From NCBI GenBank assembly GCA_014238945.1, contig JABAAB010000029.1, forward strand, positions 1 to 42,701: a stretch of DNA of 42,701 nt, given 5' to 3'. Source of the stretch: Lysobacterales bacterium (GTDB lineage Bacteria > Pseudomonadota > Gammaproteobacteria > Xanthomonadales > SZUA-36). Position numbers and translations under genes: made by a program. Below, piece after piece: positions 8,546 through 17,340 of the stretch (the first letter of the stretch is position 1; each line of letters begins with the position of its first letter). The notes below the pieces were generated by a model, which had not been told where the DNA came from, searched no databases, and was given only the letters and a program-made list of their open reading frames with translations.

Positions 8546-9092
8546 AGTGTATCCCTCATTTATTCGTTAAATCTGCTAATTCCAATTAAGGTTTAGGAAG
8601 GGGAGTTAGCGGAGATTTGGAAAGTAAAATCGAATCAAAACTCATCTTCATGCTTGATCAATTGGCCCCACACTGTACACCTAATAGCGGATTCATACCA
8701 TTCCGGGGATACAATGGGGTCAGGGATCAATATCCGCTTTCCAGATATCATGCCGCTGCTGTTTCCAACTGCGGTGGACGCATTCAATTTTGTAGGCAAA
8801 AACGCTAATTTGAATATTGGCTGGAAACTGGTATGTAAAATGTCCGCTTCTGAAAGCGGACCTTGAAGAAACCCAACTCAGAAACCGGCCACTGTGTACA
8901 AATTGTGTACTACCCCCTGTTATTTACTGGCGTTTACTAGCGTTTACTGGCACTTTGAAAGGGACAAACACCGCAAGCGACTGATTGATATATAATTAAA
9001 AATTGATCGTTACTCTTGATCAACCGACTATTTGCCGGTTGCTGGATTGGCGGTGGAAGAACGCATTTGAGACCTGATCTACGGAGAATAAA
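8546..9092. other. Intergenic region with relic repeats
   Basis: I see no convincing gene in these 547 bases; short open frames here lack ribosome sites. Contents: a perfect 8-bp hairpin GTCCGCTT/AAGCGGAC at 8842-8861, a phrase reading tggggtcagg near 8712 of the sort found beside relic transposons, and tandem near-repeats of GCGTTTACT at 8931-8949 next to two GTGTAC motifs (8895, 8906). These look like remains of mobile DNA or an integrase junction, but no integrase coding sequence survives. Confidence 0.4.
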
Positions 9093-9782
9093 GTGAAACG
9101 TCGTATCTTTATCAGCAAAACTGTTGTCCCTGCAATCCTCGCCAGTATGGGTGGGGTCGGCATAACGAATGCGGTTGGCGGGGATCGTAACAATGAAAAA
9201 CGTATAAGGCTTTCAGAAAACGGGCCCATGATCCCGCCGGTGCCTGCCATTTTATTAACTGTCAATGGAAAACCGGGTGGCCCACCCGAAATAGCTGTTG
9301 TCTGGACCTTTGTCATTGAAGGTGAGCCACCGCAAATAGGGATCAGTGTGGCGGATTACCATATTGCAGGCAGCCTGATAAAGCGCCATAAAGAGTTTGT
9401 ATTGAATGTTCCTACTGCTGATATAGTCACCGCTTTTGATGTTGTTGATATGAACTCCAGGAAAGCAGGCGACAAATATGCGCTTTCAGGACTGACTCAA
9501 GGCAAGGCAGTGATGGTAAATGCGCCGACCGTGATGGAAGTACCGATCCAGGTCGAATGCAGGGTTTTCAATACGATTTCAGTTCCGCCTCAGCGTACCG
9601 TTTTTTTCGCCGATGTGGTTGCGACAACGGTGCAGGAGGGGGTATGCGATGAGAATGGTCGATTGATCGTTGACAACGTTCCGTTTTTCGGTATGACGGC
9701 GGGCAGCGGTGAATTCTATACGATGGGAGAGCAGGTTGGACATATTGGTAAGGTTGTTGGCAGAAACGACATCAAATACTGA
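9093..9782 (+). CDS. Flavin reductase family protein with TAT-like leader
   Basis: A 229-residue flavin-reductase-like (FMN-binding split barrel) protein. The body beginning NGPMIPPVPAILLTVNG, followed by WTFVIEGEPPQIGISV and the HKEFVLNVP block, matches the domain. Members bind FMN and reduce flavin or act as flavoredoxins. The N-terminus MKRRIFISK followed by a hydrophobic stretch ending ITNA resembles a twin-arginine signal, which is unusual because most relatives are cytoplasmic. GTG at 9093 is favoured by GGAG six bases upstream. It stands alone between a minus-strand gene and a minus-strand operon, so its electron donor and partner are unknown. Confidence 0.8.
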   Translation: MKRRIFISKTVVPAILASMGGVGITNAVGGDRNNEKRIRLSENGPMIPPVPAILLTVNGKPGGPPEIAVVWTFVIEGEPPQIGISVADYHIAGSLIKRHKEFVLNVPTADIVTAFDVVDMNSRKAGDKYALSGLTQGKAVMVNAPTVMEVPIQVECRVFNTISVPPQRTVFFADVVATTVQEGVCDENGRLIVDNVPFFGMTAGSGEFYTMGEQVGHIGKVVGRNDIKY

Positions 9783-9908
9783 TATCCCGGGGGTTACCCG
9801 TTTGCTTTAAGCCGCTTATTTCTCCAAGGCGGACAGCAGACTGGTGATAATCATCATCCTTCCCCGGTTCGTTAATTCTGTTTCAGCGAGGATACGGCAA
9901 TCTGCAGC

Positions 9909-10916
9909 TTAGCCTGCATTTCGATCTCCCCAGTCAAATAGTATGCCCATCACCTGCTCTGTTTGCTCGTTGGCCAACGCATAGGCCTGTTTACAATCAC
10001 CGGGTAAGAATTCATGTGTTATCAGACCTGACAAATCAAACCGGCCACTCAACACTTCCTGAAAAAACAGATGATCGATGCGGCGTTGTGTCCAGCCACC
10101 ACGGTCATGGCTTTCATGGGTCGCCAGGATGGTGAGTCCTTTCATCATGACATCCGAACTTAAACGCTGCTTGGAGGGATAGCCCGTATCACCCAGTAAG
10201 ATAACCTTGCCGAATTGAGCTGCCGCCGCGAGCGCGTGCTTCAGTACCGCTGGATTGCCGGTGACATCAAGCACGATGGACGGACCCGCGCCATCATTGA
10301 GCGTCTGTATTTCATCAAGGCACTCTGCGATATCGCTATTGAATATATGTGTGGCACCACCGCGTCTTGCGTGCTCCAGTCTGGCCGGGGACAGATCGAC
10401 CACGGCAATCGATTCGACACCGGCAACAGCCGCCCAGCGAATGGCCATTTGACCAACAGGGCCTGCGCCTATCACCAGGATGTGACGACCGGGTTCAAAC
10501 GGCGCGGCCCATGAGGCCCGATACGCAGTTTTGGCCAGACCGGCCCAACAGGCTGATTTGAGGTCGATACCACGGGGGAGGGGAGAACAATCTTCGGCCG
10601 CTAAAAGCTGATGAGATCCGTGGGCCTTTCGTATACAGATGTGATCACCAGCCTTAAACTCCGAGACGGAACGACCAAGCTCTTCCACTTCAGCCACAGC
10701 CTGAACGCCGGTCTGCAACTGGGGAAAGGAAAACATTCTTGCAAAATGAGTGTCCGGGTCATATGTCTGGTTGAGAATAATGCGCTCTGTGCCAATACTC
10801 ATCAGACTGTAAAGTGTTCGAACTTTTATGTCATCCGGTCCAGGACCAGGCAATACAAAGCCCTGCAGGGCCACCTTTCCCTTTTGCGGAAATATGATAC
10901 GTGTCGGCATCGTCAT
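9909..10916 (-). CDS. Zinc-type alcohol dehydrogenase-like (MDR) oxidoreductase
   Basis: Medium-chain dehydrogenase/reductase of 335 residues. The Rossmann motif GAGPVGQ is at 150-156, followed by the acidic end of beta-2 (AVVDLSPARLEHA). The usual catalytic zinc Cys is replaced by SIGTE (40-44), as in the zinc-independent branch of the family. It probably oxidises or reduces a sugar acid or related alcohol with NAD(P). Last gene of the six-gene minus-strand operon; AGGAAGAA lies just before the ATG, and the gap to the upstream VOC gene is 21 bases. It could provide a hexuronate or deoxy-sugar reduction step, since uxuB/uxaB-type reductases are absent, but the substrate cannot be read. Confidence 0.8.
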   Translation of the reverse strand: MTMPTRIIFPQKGKVALQGFVLPGPGPDDIKVRTLYSLMSIGTERIILNQTYDPDTHFARMFSFPQLQTGVQAVAEVEELGRSVSEFKAGDHICIRKAHGSHQLLAAEDCSPLPRGIDLKSACWAGLAKTAYRASWAAPFEPGRHILVIGAGPVGQMAIRWAAVAGVESIAVVDLSPARLEHARRGGATHIFNSDIAECLDEIQTLNDGAGPSIVLDVTGNPAVLKHALAAAAQFGKVILLGDTGYPSKQRLSSDVMMKGLTILATHESHDRGGWTQRRIDHLFFQEVLSGRFDLSGLITHEFLPGDCKQAYALANEQTEQVMGILFDWGDRNAG

Positions 10917-10937
10917 TTCTTCCTGACAATTGGTGGG

Positions 10938-11351
10938 CTAAGGTTTGTAATCGATGACACAGGTCCCACCGATTTTCTGCATGCTCTCGTTTGTGTATTG
11001 GTGGAATTCAATAAAAACTCCGTTTGGATCATGGCAAGTCACCATCCATGTGTTATCTCCACCCAGCCTTTTTTCAGTGACCTGCACACCCTTTTTCTGA
11101 AGGACTTCCCGCACTGCCTCCACGTCTTCAACCTCAATTGCAAAATGTCTGATAATGCCTTCGCTTCGTGGTTCCCTGACCTTGATAATTTCAAAATAAG
11201 TATCATTGCCAAAATCCAGGTACATACCGATCAGCTCGTTCTGCATGTTTCGAAATTCGAATTTTCGAGTTATTCCGAGACTGGCATAAAAAGATTCGGT
11301 CGCAGCCAAATCGGCAGACTCGATGCAAACATGTGCCAGTCTTACTACCAT
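10938..11351 (-). CDS. VOC (glyoxalase/bleomycin-resistance fold) family protein
   Basis: A 137-residue single-unit vicinal-oxygen-chelate protein. It starts RLAHVCIESADLAATESFYASLG, the typical first beta-alpha-beta module with a metal-ligand His at 7. Later come YFEIIKV, RHFAIEVEDVEAV and GVFIEFHQY, which supply the other expected His/Glu positions. VOC enzymes isomerise, cleave or epimerise small metal-chelating substrates such as 2-keto acids or hemithioacetals. Fifth gene of the operon, between the SDR and MDR genes, with GGAG nine bases before the ATG. Its role in sugar-acid breakdown is unknown; detoxification of a keto-aldehyde by-product is one possibility. Confidence 0.85.
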   Translation of the reverse strand: MVVRLAHVCIESADLAATESFYASLGITRKFEFRNMQNELIGMYLDFGNDTYFEIIKVREPRSEGIIRHFAIEVEDVEAVREVLQKKGVQVTEKRLGGDNTWMVTCHDPNGVFIEFHQYTNESMQKIGGTCVIDYKP

Positions 11352-11395
11352 TTTGCTTCGCTCCCGAATTGAGTATTCAGTACCGGGCCGGCGGT

Positions 11396-12274
11396 TCAGC
11401 TGTCAGGCGCATCTTTGCCCTCACTCCACCAGTCAGTGCCCGCAGCATTGCGCAGGAAAGCATCCCTGTCAGCATCGCTTTGGCCGAATATTGTTCCGCT
11501 CACCATCGTGGAGAGATCATCCGCCGGCCAGCGCAGCTGAGTACCATCTGAATTTGCTATGGTCACCAGCAATTTACCCACGACGCGGGGATCCAGTCCG
11601 TCAGGAAGCTTGTCCCGGAGTCCTGCTAATTTGGTCTTTATCAATGATCTGTAGGGAGAGTCAAGCGGATAGTCCTTTGGCAACGACGAACCCGATGACA
11701 AATCTGGGGCAAATATATTGGTTGCGTAAAGCGCTGCCTGGACCAGGGCAACTTTAATACCCCAGCGGTCAATTTCATGTCTCAGGGCCTCAGTCGCGCC
11801 TTCAAGAGCGAATTTACTGCCGGTATAGGAGACATCTCCGGCCAGCCCGGCAATTCCCGACAGAGAGCTGATCATGATGATGTATCCACCCCGTTGTTTA
11901 CGCATTTGCGGCAAGACCTTTCGGGTTAGCAGCAGAGGGCCGAAATAATTGGTTTCCATTACCTCGCGTATGGCTTGCTCTGAAAGGTCTTCAAAGGCAC
12001 CGGAACGCAAAATACCGGCGTTATTAACCAGGACGTCAATACGGCCAGTTTCATCGATAATTTGCTGGATTAAATCACCAAAAGTGGCCGCTAGTGTCAC
12101 ATCCAGGGATTTTATATGGAGGTTCAGCTGTTCCCGGGCTGCCGCTTGGCGCAACGGCCCTGCCTTGTCCGGATGACGCATGGTGGCGTAGACATGATCA
12201 CCATTACGGGCAAACGCCAGTGCGCCGGCCATGCCAAAGCCACTGTTGCAACCCGTTATCAGTATTGTTGCCAT
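11396..12274 (-). CDS. Short-chain dehydrogenase/reductase (SDR)
   Basis: Classical SDR of 292 residues: nucleotide-binding TGCNSGFG (7-14), NNAG (84-87), catalytic Ser near 137, and the YTGSK motif with Tyr150 and Lys154. Substrate-determining C-terminal residues do not point to a named enzyme. Fourth gene of the operon, 49 bases after kdgK and 44 before the VOC gene. Since the locus has mannonate and altronate-type dehydratases but no recognisable UxuB or UxaB, this SDR is a candidate for the fructuronate or tagaturonate reductase step; that is an inference from context only. Confidence 0.88.
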   Translation of the reverse strand: MATILITGCNSGFGMAGALAFARNGDHVYATMRHPDKAGPLRQAAAREQLNLHIKSLDVTLAATFGDLIQQIIDETGRIDVLVNNAGILRSGAFEDLSEQAIREVMETNYFGPLLLTRKVLPQMRKQRGGYIIMISSLSGIAGLAGDVSYTGSKFALEGATEALRHEIDRWGIKVALVQAALYATNIFAPDLSSGSSLPKDYPLDSPYRSLIKTKLAGLRDKLPDGLDPRVVGKLLVTIANSDGTQLRWPADDLSTMVSGTIFGQSDADRDAFLRNAAGTDWWSEGKDAPDS

Positions 12275-12323
12275 CTTTCAGGCCTTCTCGGAATTTGATG
12301 GTTGTTCGGATATTTCCGTTTCG

Positions 12324-13352
12324 CTACCTTTGCACACGGCCGGATGCGTCGCCACCCATCAGGTTTTGGACCTCCGAGACCGATACACGGTTGAAGTCCC
12401 CCGAAATTGAATGCTTCAGGCAACTGGCCGCAACTGCAAACTCGAGGCTCTGCTGAATATCATCATAGCTATCAAGCGCGTAAATCAACGCGGATGCAAA
12501 GCTGTCACCGCCACCGACACGGTCGATAATGTCGGTCATTTCGTAGCGTTGGGAAGTGTAAAAACCGTTTTTGTCCCTCAAACATGCAGACCAGCCATTA
12601 TGGTCCGCGCTGTGTGACTCACGCAGCGTGATCGCCATGATTGACAAGTTTGGAAACACATCCATCATTTTTTGGCTCAAAGCCTGGTATTTTTCTATGT
12701 TCAGGTCACCACTCTCGATGTTGACATCAGCGCTGATTCCCAGGGATTTTTGGCAGTCTTCTTCGTTGGCAATGCCGATGTCTACATATCTGACCAGTTC
12801 AGTCATTACTTCAGGGGCGGACTTGCCGTACTTCCAGAGTTTGCCCCGATAATTGAAATCGCAGGAAATCGTTAACCCCCGGTCTTTCGCAGACCTGACT
12901 GCGTCAAGGCTGAGGGCTGCGGTGGACTCGCTAAGTGCCGGTGTTATGCCGGTGATATGCAACCATTTTGCACCTGTAAAGATCATATTCCAGTCAAAAT
13001 CACCAACAGCCGTTTCTGCAAATGACGAATTCGTCCGATCATACAGTACCTTGGACGGACGTTGATTGGCTCCGGTCTCGAGAAAATAAATGCCGATTCG
13101 ACTTCCGGAACGTCTGATATGCGAAATATCCACTCCAAAACTGAGCAATTCACTTACCGCGGCATCACCGACATCGTTGTCAGGTAAAGCAGTGATGAAT
13201 CCGGCATTCAACCCATAGTTTGACAGGGCAACGGCAACATTGGCTTCGCCACCACCAAAACTTGCTTCAAAAGTTGGCGACTGGAGGACCCTCTCATGCC
13301 CCGGGGCTCTGAGCCTTAACATGATTTCGCCAACAGTCAAAAAGTCCGCCAT
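12324..13352 (-). CDS. kdgK: 2-keto-3-deoxygluconate kinase (PfkB family)
   Basis: A PfkB/ribokinase-fold sugar kinase of 342 residues. It begins [11 protein letters not shown], has the substrate-lid GGGEANVA (33-40), [10 protein letters not shown] typical of KDG kinases, and the ATP site [17 protein letters not shown] with catalytic Asp283. It phosphorylates 2-keto-3-deoxygluconate to KDPG, which the upstream-encoded Eda splits. The single base between the eda stop and this gene shows tight coupling; GAGGAG precedes the ATG at 13352. Third gene of the minus-strand operon. The residues agree with KdgK rather than fructokinase, and the eda neighbour supports it. Confidence 0.9.
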   Translation of the reverse strand: MADFLTVGEIMLRLRAPGHERVLQSPTFEASFGGGEANVAVALSNYGLNAGFITALPDNDVGDAAVSELLSFGVDISHIRRSGSRIGIYFLETGANQRPSKVLYDRTNSSFAETAVGDFDWNMIFTGAKWLHITGITPALSESTAALSLDAVRSAKDRGLTISCDFNYRGKLWKYGKSAPEVMTELVRYVDIGIANEEDCQKSLGISADVNIESGDLNIEKYQALSQKMMDVFPNLSIMAITLRESHSADHNGWSACLRDKNGFYTSQRYEMTDIIDRVGGGDSFASALIYALDSYDDIQQSLEFAVAASCLKHSISGDFNRVSVSEVQNLMGGDASGRVQR

Positions 13353-13353
13353 C

Positions 13354-13998
13354 TCATACTCCTCTTGCGACCCTGGCTATCTCAACAGCCTCATTGGCCA
13401 GGCTGGAAATCCTTTCGAAATCGCCTGAAGCAACAGCTTCTGCAGGTGTTAGCCAGCTTCCACCGCACGCAAAGACCGACGGTATCGCCAGGTATTTGGC
13501 AAGATTCTTTGCCGACAGGCCACCGGTCGGCATGAATTTCATCTCCCCGAATACAGAACCCAAAGCATTGAGTAGTCCCGGGCCACCGACAATCGAGGCC
13601 GGGAAGATCTTTACGTATCCCAGGCCCAGTTTCCAGGCGCGTTGGGCTTCGCTGGCCGTTGCAACCCCTGGAATAACCATGGTGCTGTGTTCATTCGCCA
13701 CGCTTACAACGGTTTCATCCAGCCCCGGAGAGACGATAAATTCAGCGCCGGCATCAATCGCCGCGACTGCCTGTTCCGCACGGAGTACAGTTCCTGCTCC
13801 CATTATCGCTTCTGGACAGGCCTTGCTCGTGGCCGCCAGGCATTGCAGTGCCCCCCTTGTTCTTAATACAAGCTCTACCACCGACAAACCGCCCCTGAGC
13901 AGCGCTTCGGTTACACGAATTGCAATTTCCGCGTCATCAGTTTGAACCAGGGGAATAACGGGTGCCCGAAACAGGCGTATCAAAATTTCATCATTCAT
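13354..13998 (-). CDS. eda: KDPG aldolase (2-dehydro-3-deoxyphosphogluconate aldolase)
   Basis: Class I aldolase of 214 residues, the usual length. Catalytic Glu42 lies in [13 protein letters not shown] is at 67-71, the Schiff-base lysine is Lys130 in YVKIFPA, and the phosphate-binding PTGG and ACGGSWL loops follow. It cleaves KDPG into pyruvate and glyceraldehyde-3-phosphate, the last step of the hexuronate and Entner-Doudoroff routes; many family members also cleave 4-hydroxy-2-oxoglutarate. Second gene of the operon, 29 bases after the ThDP enzyme gene and one base before kdgK, with AGGA ahead of the ATG. Confidence 0.94.
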   Translation of the reverse strand: MNDEILIRLFRAPVIPLVQTDDAEIAIRVTEALLRGGLSVVELVLRTRGALQCLAATSKACPEAIMGAGTVLRAEQAVAAIDAGAEFIVSPGLDETVVSVANEHSTMVIPGVATASEAQRAWKLGLGYVKIFPASIVGGPGLLNALGSVFGEMKFMPTGGLSAKNLAKYLAIPSVFACGGSWLTPAEAVASGDFERISSLANEAVEIARVARGV

Positions 13999-14027
13999 GT
14001 CGTTGATTCCTGTTACCGGTCTGATCG

Positions 14028-15656
14028 TTATCCCCTGACCTTATCCATCAGGATGAACTGCCACGGAGTCGGCATCTCCCCTACCGGCACTTCAATCAGG
14101 CACGGCTCACGTGCCTCAAATGCCAGCTCCAGTACAGTTTTCAAGTCCTCTGCAGATTCTGCACGGTAGCCCTTCATCCCGACTGCATCAGCCAGTTTCA
14201 TGTAATCGGGATTGTGCAAATCGATTGCAATATGGCGCCCTCCAAACCACTCTTCCTGCTGCCGCTTGACGTTGCCATAGGTCTTGTTATTGAAAATGAT
14301 CGTTACCAGCGGAATATTGTATTGCACCGCGGTGACAATTTCCGCAATGTTGAACATGAAACCGCCGTCGCCATTGATGGAAACGACCGCCTTGTCCGGA
14401 TTGCCCACCTGTACGCCCAATGCGGTAGCAAAGCCATAGCCCAAAGTTCCCTGGTAGCCCGCAGAAATGAATTGTCGTGGCTCATAGACCGGAAACGCAT
14501 ACCAGGAACAAAACCCGACCTGGGTAACTTCATCCACAAAAAAGCCGTCATCCGGTAATGCCTCCCTGATTGCCTGAAGAAACTCAAATTGGGGACCGAT
14601 ATGATCGGCAAACTTATCATGAAACTCCTGTTTAAGTGCCGTCAACTCCGACTCACGCGATGGCCTGTCTGGCATACGCTCATCAAGCTCGCCGAAGATT
14701 GCCTGCAGGGCATCGGAAGCGTCATTGACCATCGCAACATCGCTCTGCACCGGTATGGTAATCTGGACGGGATCAATGTCTATGCGCACTATTTTCAGAT
14801 TGTCGTCATGTCCCCACATGGTCAGAGGCATTTTTGCTCTTGTCCCCACCGCCAGCACCACATCCGCATCACGCCATAGCTGATGGCCTGCTGGAAGCGA
14901 CTGGCTAAGATAATGGCGGTCGCTGACTACACCGCGACCATGCCGCTTTGCAACAACCGGGGCCTGTAGTTTTTCCGCCAATTTCAACAATATTGGCCCG
15001 GCGTCAACCGCACCACCACCCACAATAACCAGGGGATTGCTGGCGCCCGCAAGTAATTCTACCGCTTGTTCGACCTGCTGTGTGTCAATGGGTGGCCGGA
15101 CCGGGGACTCCATGGGCATTGGTGCGGCAACTTCCGATTGTTGCCCCATGATATCCATCGGCATTTCCAGTTCAACAGGTCTCGGGCGTCCAGTAGAGAG
15201 TTGATAAAAAGCCTGGTACACCAGTGCCGGAGTCTCAGCCGGATGATTAATTCGTTCAGCCCACTTGGTCAGACCACGGATCAGGGTCAACTGGTCAGGG
15301 ATCTCATGCAGATGACCCAGTCCTGAGCCAATGCCTTCCAGGTGTACCTGTCCGGACAGACACAGAACCTGGGCACCGGCTGCATAAGCGGTACAAAGGG
15401 CAGCAGTAGAGTTGAGCAGTCCCGGGCCGGGTACAACGGCGTAGACCCCCACCTTACCCGTTGACTTCGCATAGCCATAGGCCATGTAAGCACATCCCTG
15501 CTCGTGACGGGGCCGAACCAGCTTCAGCCGGTCCGCACTGCGGTAGACGGCATCGAAAAAGTGATCCAACTGGCCACCGGGTAAGCCAAAAATGGTATCT
15601 ACCCCGTTGGCAGTTAACGACTCTACCAAAGCATCGGCTCCGCTCATTCGGCTCAT
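14028..15656 (-). CDS. Thiamine-diphosphate-dependent enzyme (acetolactate synthase / decarboxylase-like)
   Basis: A 542-residue ThDP enzyme with the three-domain layout of the acetohydroxyacid synthase and benzoylformate decarboxylase group. Glu52 in RHEQGCAYMA activates the cofactor, and the diphosphate/metal motif runs from GDG (429-431) to NN (456-457). The central domain GASNPLVIVGGGAV is degenerate FAD/nucleotide type. Such enzymes decarboxylate or ligate 2-keto acids. It heads the operon that continues with eda and kdgK, so a keto acid from sugar-acid breakdown, possibly pyruvate, is a plausible substrate. ATG at 15656 has GGAG about nine bases upstream. No small regulatory subunit (IlvH) is adjacent, which argues against ordinary branched-chain synthesis. 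Confidence 0.85.
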   Translation of the reverse strand: MSRMSGADALVESLTANGVDTIFGLPGGQLDHFFDAVYRSADRLKLVRPRHEQGCAYMAYGYAKSTGKVGVYAVVPGPGLLNSTAALCTAYAAGAQVLCLSGQVHLEGIGSGLGHLHEIPDQLTLIRGLTKWAERINHPAETPALVYQAFYQLSTGRPRPVELEMPMDIMGQQSEVAAPMPMESPVRPPIDTQQVEQAVELLAGASNPLVIVGGGAVDAGPILLKLAEKLQAPVVAKRHGRGVVSDRHYLSQSLPAGHQLWRDADVVLAVGTRAKMPLTMWGHDDNLKIVRIDIDPVQITIPVQSDVAMVNDASDALQAIFGELDERMPDRPSRESELTALKQEFHDKFADHIGPQFEFLQAIREALPDDGFFVDEVTQVGFCSWYAFPVYEPRQFISAGYQGTLGYGFATALGVQVGNPDKAVVSINGDGGFMFNIAEIVTAVQYNIPLVTIIFNNKTYGNVKRQQEEWFGGRHIAIDLHNPDYMKLADAVGMKGYRAESAEDLKTVLELAFEAREPCLIEVPVGEMPTPWQFILMDKVRG

Positions 15657-16192
15657 TTACTTTTTCTCCTGTACAACAGATAAGCACAATGGCATCAATC
15701 GAAAATATTTATCCTCATGGCGTTATTCAAAAATGAATAAGGTTAGGCTGTTATAGATAGGATGAATAATTTTTGATAAATCATGCAAGTATTATCTGAG
15801 TGTTTTATATATAACCTACAATATTATATACTTATATAGAACATTGTATATTTCTACAGCACCATCTTATAAGTACATCACTCCAATTAATTAATTGTAT
15901 CAGATTGTTTAATGGGATTTAATAATCCAGACATGCAAACCACCAACAAGCAGAATAAACACTCGTCTGTGTGCCGGTACCGGATTGAGTACTAACCAGC
16001 ATCATTCACCGAGGCGGACAACATAATGAATTTATTACTTTGATTCAAGGCATTAGAGGATGTTTGAGCGATTTACCAAACCGCCTCGCCAGCTACAGTG
16101 CAAACTCCGGATCCTTGGTGAATTATGCAGGCTAATACATTTAGAATACCAGCAAACTGATTAAACACCCCCATACAGGAACAACAACAGTC
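15657..16192. promoter_or_regulatory. Divergent AT-rich control region of the KDG operon and DUF819 permease
   Basis: A long AT-rich gap of 536 bases between divergently transcribed units. No gene is seen. It must hold the promoters of the ThDP-eda-kdgK operon and of the permease. An imperfect inverted repeat lies at 15817-15848, and bases 15816-15824 (CTACAATAT) recur inverted upstream of manD at 18280-18288. These are candidate operators for the GntR regulator at 17341. Individual -35/-10 boxes cannot be assigned reliably in such AT-rich sequence. Confidence 0.5.
15817..15848. promoter_or_regulatory. Imperfect inverted repeat, candidate GntR/FCD operator
   Basis: The arms read TACAATATTATATA and, inverted, TACAATGTTCTATATA, around a CT centre. 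They match apart from one substitution and a two-base gap. GntR/FCD regulators bind short AT-rich inverted repeats of about this type. The ATATTGTAG core is shared with the manD upstream region. Low confidence because the whole region is AT-rich. Confidence 0.35.
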
Positions 16193-17320
16193 ATGAGCAT
16201 TATTTCAGATCAAAACATTATTGCACTCGGCGCTGTTCTCTTCGGGCTTGCCTGGTTTGGTTTCTGGATAGATACGCAACCGCTCGGAAAGAAAACCTCC
16301 GGTGTAATCTGGGTGCTGTTGAGTGCCATGTTACTGTCGAATTTGCACCTGATTCCATTTAGCAGCCCGATTTACGATTTCGCTGGCGGGACACTGGTGC
16401 CTCTAGCCATCCCTTTGCTGCTGTTCAAGGCAGATTTGCGCAAAATCTTCCGCGAAAGCGGGCCTGTCATGCTGACTTTCATGATCGCAAGCACAGCCAC
16501 AATAGTCGGTGCTGTGCTGGGCTTTTACATCTTTGACCTGGGCGAGATAGGCCCCAAGGTTGCCGGTGTCTATACCGGGGGATATATCGGTGGAGCCGTT
16601 AATTTTCTTGCCGTTTCCCAGGCGGTGGAAATGACACCCGAGGAATTCAGCGTATCCTTGAGCGCCAGCGCCATGGTCAGCAATATAGCGCTGGCAATGC
16701 TGGTCGCCCTACCTTCCATAACCTGGATCACCAACCACCTTCGGCCACATGAGTCAGGATTCCACGTGGGGCAGGCTGACGACGGTGAGGGGCAGCGGTC
16801 GGTGTTCAGGTTGACCCACATCACTGGTGCCATTGCACTGAGTTTTGCCATCTGTGCGGTCGCCGGCTGGATTGGGGACAGGTTCTCGTTGACCCAGTAC
16901 AGCATTTTATTTATCACCATACTGACCATTCTCGTTGCCAACCTGGCGCCAAAGACCATGGAAACGCTGGAGGGGGATTTCGATATGGGGATGCTGCTCA
17001 TGTACGTATTTTTTGCCGCGGTCGGCGCTGGTACAAATGCCAACTTTTTTGCCTCAGCAGCGTTGATTTTGTTTATTTACGGCATGTTTATCATTGTGGT
17101 GCATTTGCTGATTGTTTTACTTGCTGCAAAATTGCTGAAAGTGGACATTGCCGAAGCGACCGTAGCATCGGGTGCGGCTTTGGTTGGTCCGGCCGTAACC
17201 GCGGCCATCGCCACGTCACGCGGCTGGCGCAGCCTGGTAACCCCGGCCATCATGTGCGGTATTTTCGGATACGTAATTGCCACTTTCATCGGCGTCAGCG
17301 TGACCGCGCTGTTGAACTAG
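16193..17320 (+). CDS. DUF819 family membrane permease
   Basis: A 375-residue polytopic inner-membrane protein with about ten hydrophobic segments, matching the DUF819 (YjcL-like) family. Typical stretches are YDFAGGTLVPLAIPLLLFKADL, GVYTGGYIGGAVNF and the C-terminal GAALVGPAVTAAIATSRGWRSL. The family resembles secondary transporters with two inverted halves, but substrates are largely unproven. Its place between the KDG operon and the GntR regulator suggests it carries a sugar acid or breakdown product across the inner membrane. ATG at 16193, with AGGA about 12 bases upstream. It converges with the regulator gene over only 20 bases, and no clear terminator separates them. Confidence 0.85.
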   Translation: MSIISDQNIIALGAVLFGLAWFGFWIDTQPLGKKTSGVIWVLLSAMLLSNLHLIPFSSPIYDFAGGTLVPLAIPLLLFKADLRKIFRESGPVMLTFMIASTATIVGAVLGFYIFDLGEIGPKVAGVYTGGYIGGAVNFLAVSQAVEMTPEEFSVSLSASAMVSNIALAMLVALPSITWITNHLRPHESGFHVGQADDGEGQRSVFRLTHITGAIALSFAICAVAGWIGDRFSLTQYSILFITILTILVANLAPKTMETLEGDFDMGMLLMYVFFAAVGAGTNANFFASAALILFIYGMFIIVVHLLIVLLAAKLLKVDIAEATVASGAALVGPAVTAAIATSRGWRSLVTPAIMCGIFGYVIATFIGVSVTALLN

Positions 17321-17340
17321 CGACACCCGTAAAGTCATTA

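Noticed and set aside
8617-8866. Two short plus-strand frames between the alanine-rich gene and the flavin reductase
   Set aside because: No ribosome sites, no composition like a real protein, and they overlap relic repeats.
10611-11372. 253-codon plus-strand frame across the MDR and VOC genes
   Set aside because: Antisense shadow of two clearly recognised genes; the protein has no family features.
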